From Flavobacterium sp. 102 (GTDB lineage Bacteria > Bacteroidota > Bacteroidia > Flavobacteriales > Flavobacteriaceae): a stretch of DNA of 64,000 nt. The notes under the pieces are model-generated. The model was given only the letters and a program-made list of their open reading frames with translations. It made no database searches and was not told the DNA's origin. The position numbers were made by a program, and so were the translations under genes. Location: assembly GCF_003634615.1 (NCBI RefSeq), contig NZ_RBKX01000001.1, positions 1,550,001-1,614,000 on the forward strand, written 5' to 3'. This document shows positions 46,280-53,857 of the stretch, one piece after another (the first letter of the stretch is position 1; each line of letters starts with the position of its first letter).

Positions 46280-47635
46280 ATGCGAACACATTTTATTGCC
46301 ATTGGCGGTGCAGCCATGCACAATTTAGCCTTGGCCTTACACCATAAAGGATACCAAGTTACCGGAAGCGATGATGCTATTTTTGAACCTTCCAAATCTA
46401 GATTAGAAAAGAAAGGATTATTGCCAACAGAAATGGGTTGGTTTCCCGAAAAAATCACCGCCGATATCGAAGCCGTAATTCTCGGAATGCATGCCAAAGC
46501 TGATAATCCGGAGTTGCTGAAAGCACAAGAACTCGGACTCAAAATTTATTCCTATCCCGAATTTTTATACGAACAATCTAAAAATAAAACCCGCGTAGTC
46601 ATTGGTGGTTCTCACGGAAAAACAACTATTACTTCCATGATTTTGCACGTGATGCATTTTCATAATATTGAAGTTGATTATATGGTTGGCGCCCAATTAG
46701 AAGGTTTTGATACGATGGTTCATCTGACGCATGACAACGATTTTATCGTTTTAGAAGGCGATGAATATTTGTCGTCACCCATCGACAGAAGACCAAAATT
46801 TCATTTGTACCAACCGAACATCGCTTTGCTTTCCGGCATTGCTTGGGATCATATCAATGTGTTTCCAACGTTTGAAAACTACGTAGAGCAGTTTGAAATT
46901 TTTGTTAACCAAATAACCAAAGGCGGTATTTTAGTCTATAACGAAGAAGACGAAACCGTTAAAAAAGTAGCTGAAGAAAGTACCAATACCATCCGAAGAT
47001 TACCTTATCAAACGCCAAGTTATACCGTAAAAGATGGAACGACTTTATTAGATACGCCCGAAGGACCTATGCCGATCGAAGTTTTTGGTGCCCACAATCT
47101 CAATAATTTAGCCGGCGCCAAATGGATTTGCCAAAATATGGGCGTAGACGAAGCTGATTTCTATGAAGCCATTGCGAGTTTCAAAGGTGCATCAAAACGT
47201 TTGGAAAAAATAGCCGAGGGCAAAGGCAAAGTAGCTTACAAAGATTTTGCGCATTCGCCAAGTAAAGTATCGGCAACGACAAAAGCAGTTAAAACACAAT
47301 ATCCTGATAGAAAATTAGTAGCGTGTCTAGAATTGCATACATACAGTAGTTTGAACGCAGAATTCTTAAAAGAATACGAAGGCGCACTCGATGCAGCCGA
47401 TGTTGCGGTGGTTTTTTATTCACCCGATGCTGTTAAAATCAAACAATTGGAGGAAGTGACTTACGACCAAATCGCACAATCTTTCAAAAGAGATGATTTG
47501 ATTATTTATACCAATCCGTCGGAGCTCAAAGACTTTTTGTTCTCTTATGATTTAAATAATTCCGCTTTGCTTTTGATGAGTTCAGGAAATTATGGCGGAT
47601 TGAATTTTGATGAGGTAAAAGGATTGATAGAGTAG
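46280..47635 (+). CDS. mpl: UDP-N-acetylmuramate:L-alanyl-gamma-D-glutamyl-meso-diaminopimelate ligase
   Basis: Murein-recycling ligase that attaches the recovered tripeptide to UDP-MurNAc. 451 residues, close to E. coli Mpl (457). The N-terminal Mur domain reads HFIAIGGAAMHNLALALHHKGY. The ATP loop is GGSHGKTTITSM, the metal-binding centre is VLEGDEYLSSPIDRRPKF, and LLSGIAWDHINVFPTFENY matches the ligase family. C-terminal YKDFAHSPSKVSATT holds the conserved HSPxK. EYLSSPIDRRPKF distinguishes Mpl from MurC. It is in an operon with the TPR gene. Confidence 0.9.
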   Translation: MRTHFIAIGGAAMHNLALALHHKGYQVTGSDDAIFEPSKSRLEKKGLLPTEMGWFPEKITADIEAVILGMHAKADNPELLKAQELGLKIYSYPEFLYEQSKNKTRVVIGGSHGKTTITSMILHVMHFHNIEVDYMVGAQLEGFDTMVHLTHDNDFIVLEGDEYLSSPIDRRPKFHLYQPNIALLSGIAWDHINVFPTFENYVEQFEIFVNQITKGGILVYNEEDETVKKVAEESTNTIRRLPYQTPSYTVKDGTTLLDTPEGPMPIEVFGAHNLNNLAGAKWICQNMGVDEADFYEAIASFKGASKRLEKIAEGKGKVAYKDFAHSPSKVSATTKAVKTQYPDRKLVACLELHTYSSLNAEFLKEYEGALDAADVAVVFYSPDAVKIKQLEEVTYDQIAQSFKRDDLIIYTNPSELKDFLFSYDLNNSALLLMSSGNYGGLNFDEVKGLIE

Positions 47636-47645
47636 TTCTCTCAAT

Positions 47646-47722
47646 TTTGTCATTTCGACCAAAGGGAGAAATCTCATTAAGTGATTTTGAATATGTGATT
47701 TCTCCTTCGTCGAAATGACAAA
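47646..47722. repeat. TTTGTCATTTCGAC inverted repeat between mpl and DUF1287 genes
   Basis: Left arm at 47646-47676 (TTTGTCATTTCGACCAAAGG then GAGAAATC). Right arm at 47696-47722 (GATTTCTCCTTCGTCGAAAT then GACAAA). The arms are about 25 bp and nearly perfect, separated by about 20 bp. It lies between convergent genes and could serve as a two-way terminator. A related half-motif (TTGTCACATTGAGCTTGTCG then AAATG) is at 51857-51882. Confidence 0.8.
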
Positions 47723-47726
47723 GTTA

Positions 47727-48341
47727 TTACTTTTCATACTTATAATGCCCAACAATTTCATAGCTAAACAAACAGTCTTCTAAAACCTGTCCGCCACCAA
47801 CATTATGCACTATCATCGGATTGCCGTCCGGTGATTTTTTATTTGTAATAATACCAATGTGTGGTAGTTTACCATTAATCATCCAAGTGACCATTTCACC
47901 GGTTTTGTAATCATCAGGATTTTGGCTAATGGCTAATTTTTTACCTTTTCGAGTAAAGAAAGTTTCCAAATTCGGCACTCTTCTGTGGTCAATATTGGTG
48001 TCGGTTTTCTTTAAACCCCATTTGGTTGGGTATTTTGAAAAGTTGGCTTTCATGTCTTCATGCACTTCTTTTTGTAAATCAATCCCCAATTTTCGGTAAG
48101 CCCGAATCACAACATCGGTGCAAACTCCGGTTTTGGCAGGAACATCGCCATTCGGGTATTTTATAGCAACATAAGTTGGTGTGTAAATAATATTCGGGTC
48201 AATAATTGAAATCGCAGCAACTGCTAGTTTTTCTTCAAATGAGTTTGGCTTTGCTTCAATAACACGATCATTGATATCATTATTTTTTTGTCCACAAGTT
48301 AAAAATGTAAGTAAAATTAGCGAAAAATAAAAAGTTTTCAT
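47727..48341 (-). CDS. DUF1287-family lipoprotein
   Basis: 204 residues. The N-terminus MKTFYFSLILLTFLTCGQ carries a lipobox-like FLTC, so it is probably a lipoprotein. The conserved block TGVCTDVVIRAYRKLGIDL with a Cys, and later LPHIGII and IVHNVGGGQVLED (Cys, His and an acidic residue), is the pattern of DUF1287, related in shape to NlpC/P60 Cys-His hydrolases. Enzyme activity is unproven. It is divergent from radC with a gap of 51 bp. Confidence 0.85.
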   Translation of the reverse strand: MKTFYFSLILLTFLTCGQKNNDINDRVIEAKPNSFEEKLAVAAISIIDPNIIYTPTYVAIKYPNGDVPAKTGVCTDVVIRAYRKLGIDLQKEVHEDMKANFSKYPTKWGLKKTDTNIDHRRVPNLETFFTRKGKKLAISQNPDDYKTGEMVTWMINGKLPHIGIITNKKSPDGNPMIVHNVGGGQVLEDCLFSYEIVGHYKYEK

Positions 48342-48381
48342 ACTTTTAGTGTTTCATTTTATAACGTAAAAATCTTATTTA

Positions 48382-48390
48382 TAGTATTTG
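48382..48390 (+). promoter_or_regulatory. -7-like box (TAGTATTTG) directly before radC
   Basis: TA-GTA-TTTG, a TAnnTTTG form with one extra base. It ends only 2 bp before the TTG start, which would give a nearly leaderless mRNA. Confidence 0.35.
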
Positions 48391-48392
48391 CA

Positions 48393-49082
48393 TTGGAACA
48401 AAATTTCTCTATAAAGAATTGGGCAGAAGACGATAAGCCGCGTGAAAAACTAATGCTGAAAGGCAAAACAGTTTTAAGCGATGCCGAATTGGTAGCCATT
48501 TTAATTGGTTCCGGTAGTCGGAATGAAAGTGCGGTATCATTGAGCAAAAGAATCTTGTTGAGCGTAAATAACAATCTCAATGCTTTGGGAAAATTGTCTC
48601 TGAAACAATTAATGGAATTCAAAGGAATAGGCGAGGCAAAAGCTGTTTCCATTGCGGCTGCGTTAGAATTAGGCAGAAGACGAAGAGTAGAAGAAACGGT
48701 CGAGTTAACCAAGATTACTTCAAGTAAAGCTGTTTTTGATATGATGCAACCCATAATCGGAGAATTGTTACATGAAGAATTTTGGGTATTGTATTTAAAC
48801 AATGCTAACAAAGTGATTTACAAATCGCAATTGTCAAAAGGGGGCATTACCGGAACCGTAGTCGATGTTCGTTTGATCTTCAAAATGGCATTGGAACACA
48901 ATGCTACCGCAATTATTTTATCCCATAATCATCCTTCGGGCAAATTACTCGCCAGTGATGCCGACCGAGATATTACAAAAAAACTTAAATTTGCCGGAGA
49001 GCAACTCGACATCAAAGTGCTCGATCATATTATCATCACCGAAAAAGGATATTTGAGCTTTCAAGACGAAGGCATTTTTTAA
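48393..49082 (+). CDS. radC: RadC/JAMM (MPN+) domain protein, UPF0758
   Basis: 229 residues. An N-terminal helix-hairpin-helix part (PREKLMLKGKTVLSDAELVAILI, split here as PREKLMLKGKTVL and DAELVAILIGSGSR; LMEFKGIGEAKAVSI) precedes the MPN+ domain. The metal motif is AIILSHNHPSGKLLASDAD (HNHPSG plus a later Asp). Named for DNA repair, but its biochemical role is unsettled. The start is TTG at 48393: no ATG or GTG lies in frame between it and the upstream stop at 48318, and the product begins with the usual FSIKNWAEDDKPREK. yjjG follows one base after the stop. Confidence 0.9.
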   Translation: MEQNFSIKNWAEDDKPREKLMLKGKTVLSDAELVAILIGSGSRNESAVSLSKRILLSVNNNLNALGKLSLKQLMEFKGIGEAKAVSIAAALELGRRRRVEETVELTKITSSKAVFDMMQPIIGELLHEEFWVLYLNNANKVIYKSQLSKGGITGTVVDVRLIFKMALEHNATAIILSHNHPSGKLLASDADRDITKKLKFAGEQLDIKVLDHIIITEKGYLSFQDEGIF

Positions 49083-49083
49083 A

Positions 49084-49767
49084 ATGAAACACATCACCGA
49101 CATTTTTTTTGACCTAGATCATACGCTTTGGGATTTTGACCGAAATTCTGTTTTGGCTTTTGACAAGATTTTTAAAGTACATCATCCAACGATAAATACA
49201 GAAGCTTTTATCGAAATTTATGCACCCATAAATCAAGCGTGTTGGAAGTTGTACCAAGTTGATAAAATCACCCATGAAGAATTGCGTTACCAACGATTAA
49301 AGCAATCATTTGATGCGATGAATTATCCTATTTCAGATGAAGCTATCGATAAAATAGCACACGATTATATTGCTTTTTTGCCCGATAATAATCAACTGTT
49401 TGATGGCGCCATTGAAGTGTTGGATTACTTATTTTCAAAGTACAATCTGCATATTATTACGAATGGTTTTGCGGAAGTTCAGTATAAAAAAATAAGCAAT
49501 TCCGGTTTGGGAAGTTATTTCAAGACGGTGACCAATTCTGAAATGGCTGGCGTCAAAAAACCGCATAGAAATATATTTGAATTTGCCTTATCTTTGGCTA
49601 AAACCAATAAAGAAAATGCCATTATGATTGGCGATTGTATTGATGCTGATGTTCGAGGTGCCATTGATTTTGGGATGAAGGCTATTTTGTTTGATGAAAA
49701 AAACAGTCACAACATTCCCGAAGTGCCAACCATCAATCGTTTAATCGAATTAAAAAACATATTGTAA
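49084..49767 (+). CDS. yjjG: YjjG-family noncanonical pyrimidine nucleotidase (HAD)
   Basis: 227-residue HAD phosphatase that removes phosphate from unusual pyrimidine nucleotides, a house-cleaning role. HAD motif I is FFDLDHTLWDFDRNS, motif II is IITNGF, motif III has the Lys in GVKKPHRNIFEFAL and motif IV is MIGDCIDADVRGA. The WDFDRNS after motif I and the TNGFAEVQYKK segment point to YjjG/YfnB. It sits one base after radC and one base before the next gene, so the three form an operon. Confidence 0.88.
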   Translation: MKHITDIFFDLDHTLWDFDRNSVLAFDKIFKVHHPTINTEAFIEIYAPINQACWKLYQVDKITHEELRYQRLKQSFDAMNYPISDEAIDKIAHDYIAFLPDNNQLFDGAIEVLDYLFSKYNLHIITNGFAEVQYKKISNSGLGSYFKTVTNSEMAGVKKPHRNIFEFALSLAKTNKENAIMIGDCIDADVRGAIDFGMKAILFDEKNSHNIPEVPTINRLIELKNIL

Positions 49768-49768
49768 A

Positions 49769-50536
49769 ATGAAAAAAGTATTGCTGTCCCTAATTTTGTT
49801 ATTGTCATTTGCGTCTTACTCGCAAAATATTAATGATTTTCAATACGTAATTGTTCCTATAAAATTCGACTTTTTAAAAGAAAATGATCGTTACCGATTG
49901 AATACTACCACTAAATTCTTGCTGCAGAAATATGGTTTTAAATCGTATTTAGCTACGGAAGAATTGCCAAATGAAGTTTTGACTAATAGGTGTTCTTTTC
50001 TAAATGCTTCTCTTGTGAATGACAATACTATGTTTGTGACCAAAGTAAAAGTGGTCTTAAAAGATTGTTATGATAGGGTTGTATTCGAGACAGCATTTGG
50101 AACAAGCCGCACCAAAGAGTATTTTCCGGCCTACAATGAAGCGCTTAGAGAAGCATTCAAATCATTTGACAAACTGAATTATAAATACAATGGAAGCCAA
50201 CCCACAGAAAAAAGCTTAGGAAAAATTGGAGAAACGGCAGAAGTTAAGGTTCCAACAGAAATTAAACTTGCTTCAGAAAGGGCTGTTCCGACAACTGAAC
50301 CTACCAAAGTTTTGGTTTCAGGACAATTATATGCACAACCTATTGCCAACGGATTTCAATTGGTTAATACAGAACCCAAAGTGATTTATAAAATTTACAA
50401 TACTTCTGTAAAAGATTATTTCATCGCTTCCAAAGGAGATGTAAATGGTGTTTTCTTCGCCAAAGACAACGGTTGGTTTTTTGAATATTATCAAAATGAC
50501 AAACTATTTTCAGAAAGAGTAGAAGTGAAGTTTTAA
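49769..50536 (+). CDS. secreted or periplasmic protein of unknown function
   Basis: 255 residues with a signal peptide (KKVLLSLILLLSFASYSQ). The mature N-terminal part (NDFQYVIVPIKFDFLKEND, LNTTTKFLLQKYGFKSYL) looks like a conserved flavobacterial domain also reminiscent of curli/LPS-type accessory proteins, but I cannot name it. A Thr/Pro-rich linker (about 145-180) leads to a small beta-rich end (LVSGQLYAQPIANGFQLV, GDVNGVFFAKDNGWFFEY). It is in an operon with yjjG. Function unknown. Confidence 0.7.
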   Translation: MKKVLLSLILLLSFASYSQNINDFQYVIVPIKFDFLKENDRYRLNTTTKFLLQKYGFKSYLATEELPNEVLTNRCSFLNASLVNDNTMFVTKVKVVLKDCYDRVVFETAFGTSRTKEYFPAYNEALREAFKSFDKLNYKYNGSQPTEKSLGKIGETAEVKVPTEIKLASERAVPTTEPTKVLVSGQLYAQPIANGFQLVNTEPKVIYKIYNTSVKDYFIASKGDVNGVFFAKDNGWFFEYYQNDKLFSERVEVKF

Positions 50537-50544
50537 AAGTTAGA

Positions 50545-50559
50545 ACTGAACACTAGTAC
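50545..50559. repeat. ACTGAACACTAGTAC phrase between convergent genes
   Basis: This short word matches the ACTGAACACTGA phrase at 4245-4273. It fills the 16-bp gap and runs over the stop of rarA. Confidence 0.4.
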
Positions 50560-51830
50560 CCATATTTATCCTTCCAACGATTTTTCAAAAAAGTGCGCAT
50601 TTCGTTTTCGCGTGCATTATTTCCGGGTTTGTACAAATCGGTATTCCTGATTTCATCCGGTAAGTATTCTTGTTCCGAAAAATTGTTGGCGTAGTTATGT
50701 GAATATTGGTATTCTTCGCCATAACCCAATTCTTTCATCAATTTTGTCGGCGCATTGCGCAAATGAATCGGTACCGATAAATCTCCGGTTTGTTTGACCA
50801 AAGCTTGGGCTTCGCCTATCGCCATATAACTCGCATTGCTTTTAGGTGAAGTTGCCAAATAAATAGCACACTGACTTAAAATAATTCTGCTCTCCGGATT
50901 GCCAATCGTGGAAACCGCCTGAAAAGTATTATTGGCCATAATAAAAGCTGTTGGATTCGCATTGCCAATATCTTCGCTTGATAAAATCAACATTCTTCTG
51001 GCAATGAATTTCACATCTTCGCCACCTTCAATCATTCGGGCCAACCAATACACCGCGCCGTTTGGATCACTTCCGCGAATGGATTTGATGAATGCCGAAA
51101 CAATATCATAATGTTGTTCGCCGGTTTTGTCATAAAGCACCGTGTTTTGCTGAACGAGTTCCAATACTTTATCATTCGTTATCGTAATTTGACCTTCAGG
51201 GCTGGCGTTTATAACAAGTTCGAAAATATTTAACAGTTTGCGCCCGTCGCCACCGGAAAGTCGCAATAGCGCTTCTGTTTCCTTTAGTTTTATTTTTTTG
51301 GTCGAAATGATTTTGTCTTCTTTTATGGCGCGTTGCAATAAAGCCAACAAGTCTTCTTTTGAAAACGGATTCAAAACATACACCTGACAACGTGACAACA
51401 AAGCGGGAATGACTTCAAAACTCGGATTTTCAGTCGTGGCGCCGATTAAGGTTACCCAACCTTTTTCGACAGCTGCTAAAAGCGAATCCTGTTGCGATTT
51501 ACTAAAACGATGGATCTCATCAATAAACAGAATTGGGTTTTTAGCCGTGAATAAACCGCCGCTGGTTTTGGCTTTTTCAATCACGTCGCGTATATCTTTT
51601 ACGCCACTGTTAATCGCACTCAATTCATAAAACGGACGATTGCTTTGCTTGGCTATGATTTGGGCCAAAGTCGTTTTTCCGGTTCCGGGCGAACCCCAAA
51701 AAATCATCGACGGAATCACGCCACGCGCAATTTGTTGGGTTAGCGAACCGTTATCACCCACCAAATGCAATTGGCTGATATAATCTTCTAAACGTTGTGG
51801 TCTGATGCGTTCGGCAAGTGGTGCTTCCAT
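50553..51830 (-). CDS. rarA: replication-associated recombination protein A (AAA+ ATPase)
   Basis: 425 residues. Clamp-loader-like ATPase of the RarA/MgsA/WRNIP1 family that acts at stalled replication forks. Walker A is WGSPGTGKTTLAQII, Walker B is LFIDEIHRFSKSQQD, and sensor 1 lies in LIGATTENPSFEV. The C-terminal tetramer domain has ARRMLILSSEDIGNANP and AIYLATSPKSNASYMA, then GYGEEYQYSHNY. The start MEAPLAERIRPQRLEDYI is the usual one. It is a single gene, convergent with the operon before it. Confidence 0.95.
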   Translation of the reverse strand: MEAPLAERIRPQRLEDYISQLHLVGDNGSLTQQIARGVIPSMIFWGSPGTGKTTLAQIIAKQSNRPFYELSAINSGVKDIRDVIEKAKTSGGLFTAKNPILFIDEIHRFSKSQQDSLLAAVEKGWVTLIGATTENPSFEVIPALLSRCQVYVLNPFSKEDLLALLQRAIKEDKIISTKKIKLKETEALLRLSGGDGRKLLNIFELVINASPEGQITITNDKVLELVQQNTVLYDKTGEQHYDIVSAFIKSIRGSDPNGAVYWLARMIEGGEDVKFIARRMLILSSEDIGNANPTAFIMANNTFQAVSTIGNPESRIILSQCAIYLATSPKSNASYMAIGEAQALVKQTGDLSVPIHLRNAPTKLMKELGYGEEYQYSHNYANNFSEQEYLPDEIRNTDLYKPGNNARENEMRTFLKNRWKDKYGY

Positions 51831-51856
51831 GTTGTAAATTTATGTTATTTTTTTGA

Positions 51857-51882
51857 TTGTCACATTGAGCTTGTCGAAATGT
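51857..51882 (+). repeat. TTGTCACATTGAGCTTGTCG half-motif
   Basis: TTGTCACATTGAGCTTGTCG followed by AAATG. It shares TTGTCA and GTCGAAATG with the inverted repeat at 47646-47722. It lies 27 bp upstream of the rarA start, in the 334-bp gap that also holds the next two entries. I see no gene in that gap. Confidence 0.5.
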
Positions 51883-51904
51883 TGGAGCCAATCGCTTGAG
51901 CATT

Positions 51905-51970
51905 TTTTAAATCATTTTCCCGCTGTCCGTTATATCCCGAAATTTCGGGATGTCACTTCCATCGGGGCTA
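51905..51970 (-). repeat. TAGCCCCGAT...AGCGGGA structured element, copy 2
   Basis: Minus-strand reading: TAGCCCCGATGGAAGTGAC, then hairpin ATCCCGAAATTTCGGGAT, then AACGGACAGCGGGAAAATG. Both ends match copy 1 at 19786-19910, and the hairpin CCCGAAATTTCGGG is also shared. The element is shorter (66 bp). Confidence 0.75.
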
Positions 51971-52044
51971 AATGCAAACTGTTGGCTTCTTTTAAACTCA
52001 GTTGAAAAAGTTTCGCTAAGAATTTCTAGTTTCAAGACTATAAG

Positions 52045-52080
52045 CTTTGTGTGCTTTGCGCCTTCTTGGCGAACTTTGCG
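52045..52080 (+). repeat. CTTTGCG-type array upstream of the rhomboid gene
   Basis: CTTTGTGTGCTTTGCGCC followed by TTCTTGGCGAACTTTGCG. It is a looser member of the arrays at 5175-5197 and 19727-19749, in gene sense and 84 bp before the ATG. Confidence 0.6.
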
Positions 52081-52164
52081 GTTAAAATCATGTTCAACTG
52101 ACAATTTAGCATTACTTTTAATTTGGCTGTGTTTTTGACAACAATTATGTTTTAAAATAAAACC

Positions 52165-52929
52165 ATGAACGATTACCATCACTTTAAGTTTACACCATCG
52201 GTTTGGATTATTCCAAGCTTTCTGCTGATTTTGATTTGGGCGGTTTTCTTTTTTGAACACAGTTTTAATATTGACTTGACTCCACACGGGATTTTACCAC
52301 GAACATTTTCGGGTTTGCAAGGCGTTTTGTTTAGTCCGTTTTTGCATGGCGATTTGAATCACATTGCCAATAATTCCATTCCGTTGTTTGTTTTAACCAC
52401 GGCACTGATATATTTCTACAGAGATGTTTCACTGAAGGTTTTGTGTTATGGTATTTTGCTTTCCGGAATCATTACTTGGGTTATTGGCAGAACGTCTTTT
52501 CACATTGGCGCCAGTGGTTTGATTTATGTGTTGGTTTCCTTTATTTTCTTCAAAGGCATGATGACGCAATATTATAGATTGATGGCTTTGTCGCTAACGG
52601 TAGTAATGTTTTATGGCGGAATGGTTTGGTTTATTTTTCCGGATGTTGATAAGACTATTTCTTGGGAAGGACACTTGGCCGGATTGGTAGTCGGTTTTGC
52701 TTTCGCAGTCTTATTTAAAACACCTGATTATAAAAAAGACATTCAATACGAATGGGAGAAACCCGAATTCAATCCGGAAAACGATTTGTTTATGAAACAT
52801 TTTGATGACAACGGGAATTTTGTCAATACGCCAAAACCTGAAGAGATTGAGGAAGAGATTCCGGCAACCGAAGTCAATTATGTTTATCACTTTAAAGCAG
52901 CGACTGACGATAACAAGTCAGGCGAATAA
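52165..52929 (+). CDS. rhomboid-family intramembrane serine protease
   Basis: 254 residues with about six membrane segments. The catalytic Ser is in HIGASGLIYVL (GASG) and the His in SWEGHLAGLVVG. The FLHGDLNHIANNS segment after the first helix is the family's HxxxN-type motif. A 60-residue charged cytosolic tail (about 195-254, KPEEIEEEIPATEVNY) follows the last helix. It cleaves transmembrane substrates in the inner membrane; the substrate is unknown. It stands alone between rarA (divergent) and rlmB (convergent). Confidence 0.9.
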   Translation: MNDYHHFKFTPSVWIIPSFLLILIWAVFFFEHSFNIDLTPHGILPRTFSGLQGVLFSPFLHGDLNHIANNSIPLFVLTTALIYFYRDVSLKVLCYGILLSGIITWVIGRTSFHIGASGLIYVLVSFIFFKGMMTQYYRLMALSLTVVMFYGGMVWFIFPDVDKTISWEGHLAGLVVGFAFAVLFKTPDYKKDIQYEWEKPEFNPENDLFMKHFDDNGNFVNTPKPEEIEEEIPATEVNYVYHFKAATDDNKSGE

Positions 52930-52938
52930 CTAACTGTC

Positions 52939-52980
52939 TAGCCCCGATTGTAGTGGCACGAAGTAGAACGGAAAGCGGGA
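52939..52980 (+). repeat. TAGCCCCGAT...AGCGGGA structured element, copy 3 (short)
   Basis: TAGCCCCGATTGTAGTGG, then a short centre, then GGAAAGCGGGA. Only 42 bp, lacking the large middle hairpin. It lies between rhomboid and rlmB, 10 bp after the rhomboid stop. Confidence 0.7.
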
Positions 52981-53043
52981 ATAAGGTTTACTGATAAAGC
53001 CCAAGCCTTTCGCTCCTGATTTAAACAAGTTCTGCCTGACTAT

Positions 53044-53778
53044 TTATTGACGTTGACGAACAGTTTCATATAAAAACGCCCCACAAGCCACAGAAACATT
53101 CAACGAGCCGATCGTTCCGAACATTGGTAACTTGGCTTTTTCATCTACAATTTTCAACACAGACGGATTGATGCCGCGGTCTTCACTTCCCATGATGATG
53201 GCTATGGGTTGGTTTAAGTCGATGTTGTAAATGTTGTCTTCCGTTTTTTCGGTAGCGGCTACAGTTTTGATACCGCTGCCTTGAAGGTAAAATATAGCGT
53301 CTTTAATGTGATCAACTTTGCAAATCGGCACGTTGAAAACGGCTCCGGCAGAAGTTTTTACGGTATCGCCATTGACAGGAGCAGAACCGGTTTTTTGGAC
53401 AATGATTCCGTCAACGCCGGTACATTCTGCGGTTCTGATGATGGCGCCGAAGTTTCGGGCATCGCTCAATTGGTCGAGGATTAGGAATAAAGGCGTTTTG
53501 CCACTTTCGACTACGCTATCTACTAAAGTTTCGAGTTTGACGAAGGTGATTGGCGCAATGGTTGCCACAGCACCTTGATGGTTGTTAGGTGTCAATCGGT
53601 TTAGTTTTTCAACGGGAACGTACGAGAAATTGATGCTGTGTTTTTTCATCGCTTTCATCAGTTCCTGCATCAATTCGCTTTGGGCGTCGCTTTGAATAAA
53701 CACTTTGTCAATTTCTTTTCCAGCGCTGATGGCTTCAATAATGGCTCTAATTCCGAAGATTTGGTTTTCTTTTTCCAT
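53044..53778 (-). CDS. rlmB: 23S rRNA (guanosine-2'-O-)-methyltransferase, RlmB type
   Basis: SPOUT (TrmH/SpoU) methyltransferase, 244 residues, expected to modify G2251 in the P-loop of 23S rRNA. An N-terminal L30e-like domain (FGIRAIIEAISAGKEIDKVF) is followed by the knot fold with motif 1 LDQLSDARNFGAIIRTAE, motif 2 IIMGSEDRGI and motif 3 LPMFGTIGSLNVSVACGAFL (split: LPMFGTIGSLNVSV). A TACATTTG box ends 4 bp before the ATG, so the transcript may lack a leader. Confidence 0.9.
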   Translation of the reverse strand: MEKENQIFGIRAIIEAISAGKEIDKVFIQSDAQSELMQELMKAMKKHSINFSYVPVEKLNRLTPNNHQGAVATIAPITFVKLETLVDSVVESGKTPLFLILDQLSDARNFGAIIRTAECTGVDGIIVQKTGSAPVNGDTVKTSAGAVFNVPICKVDHIKDAIFYLQGSGIKTVAATEKTEDNIYNIDLNQPIAIIMGSEDRGINPSVLKIVDEKAKLPMFGTIGSLNVSVACGAFLYETVRQRQ

Positions 53779-53782
53779 GGCG

Positions 53783-53790
53783 CAAATGTA
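53783..53790 (-). promoter_or_regulatory. -7 box (TACATTTG) directly before rlmB
   Basis: On the minus strand TACATTTG, then CGCC and the ATG. It is a full TAnnTTTG match, but only 4 bp from the start codon. No clear -33 element. Confidence 0.4.
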
Positions 53791-53857
53791 GTCAATTATA
53801 GATTAAATGGATGAATTTAAAAATGGGAAATAATATTTTAAATCAATATCAATGTTA

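Noticed and set aside
51907..52287. Minus-strand frame of 126 codons between rarA and rhomboid
   Set aside because: It runs through the TAGCCCCGAT element, the CTTTGCG array and the start of the rhomboid gene. Its product has no family-like feature.
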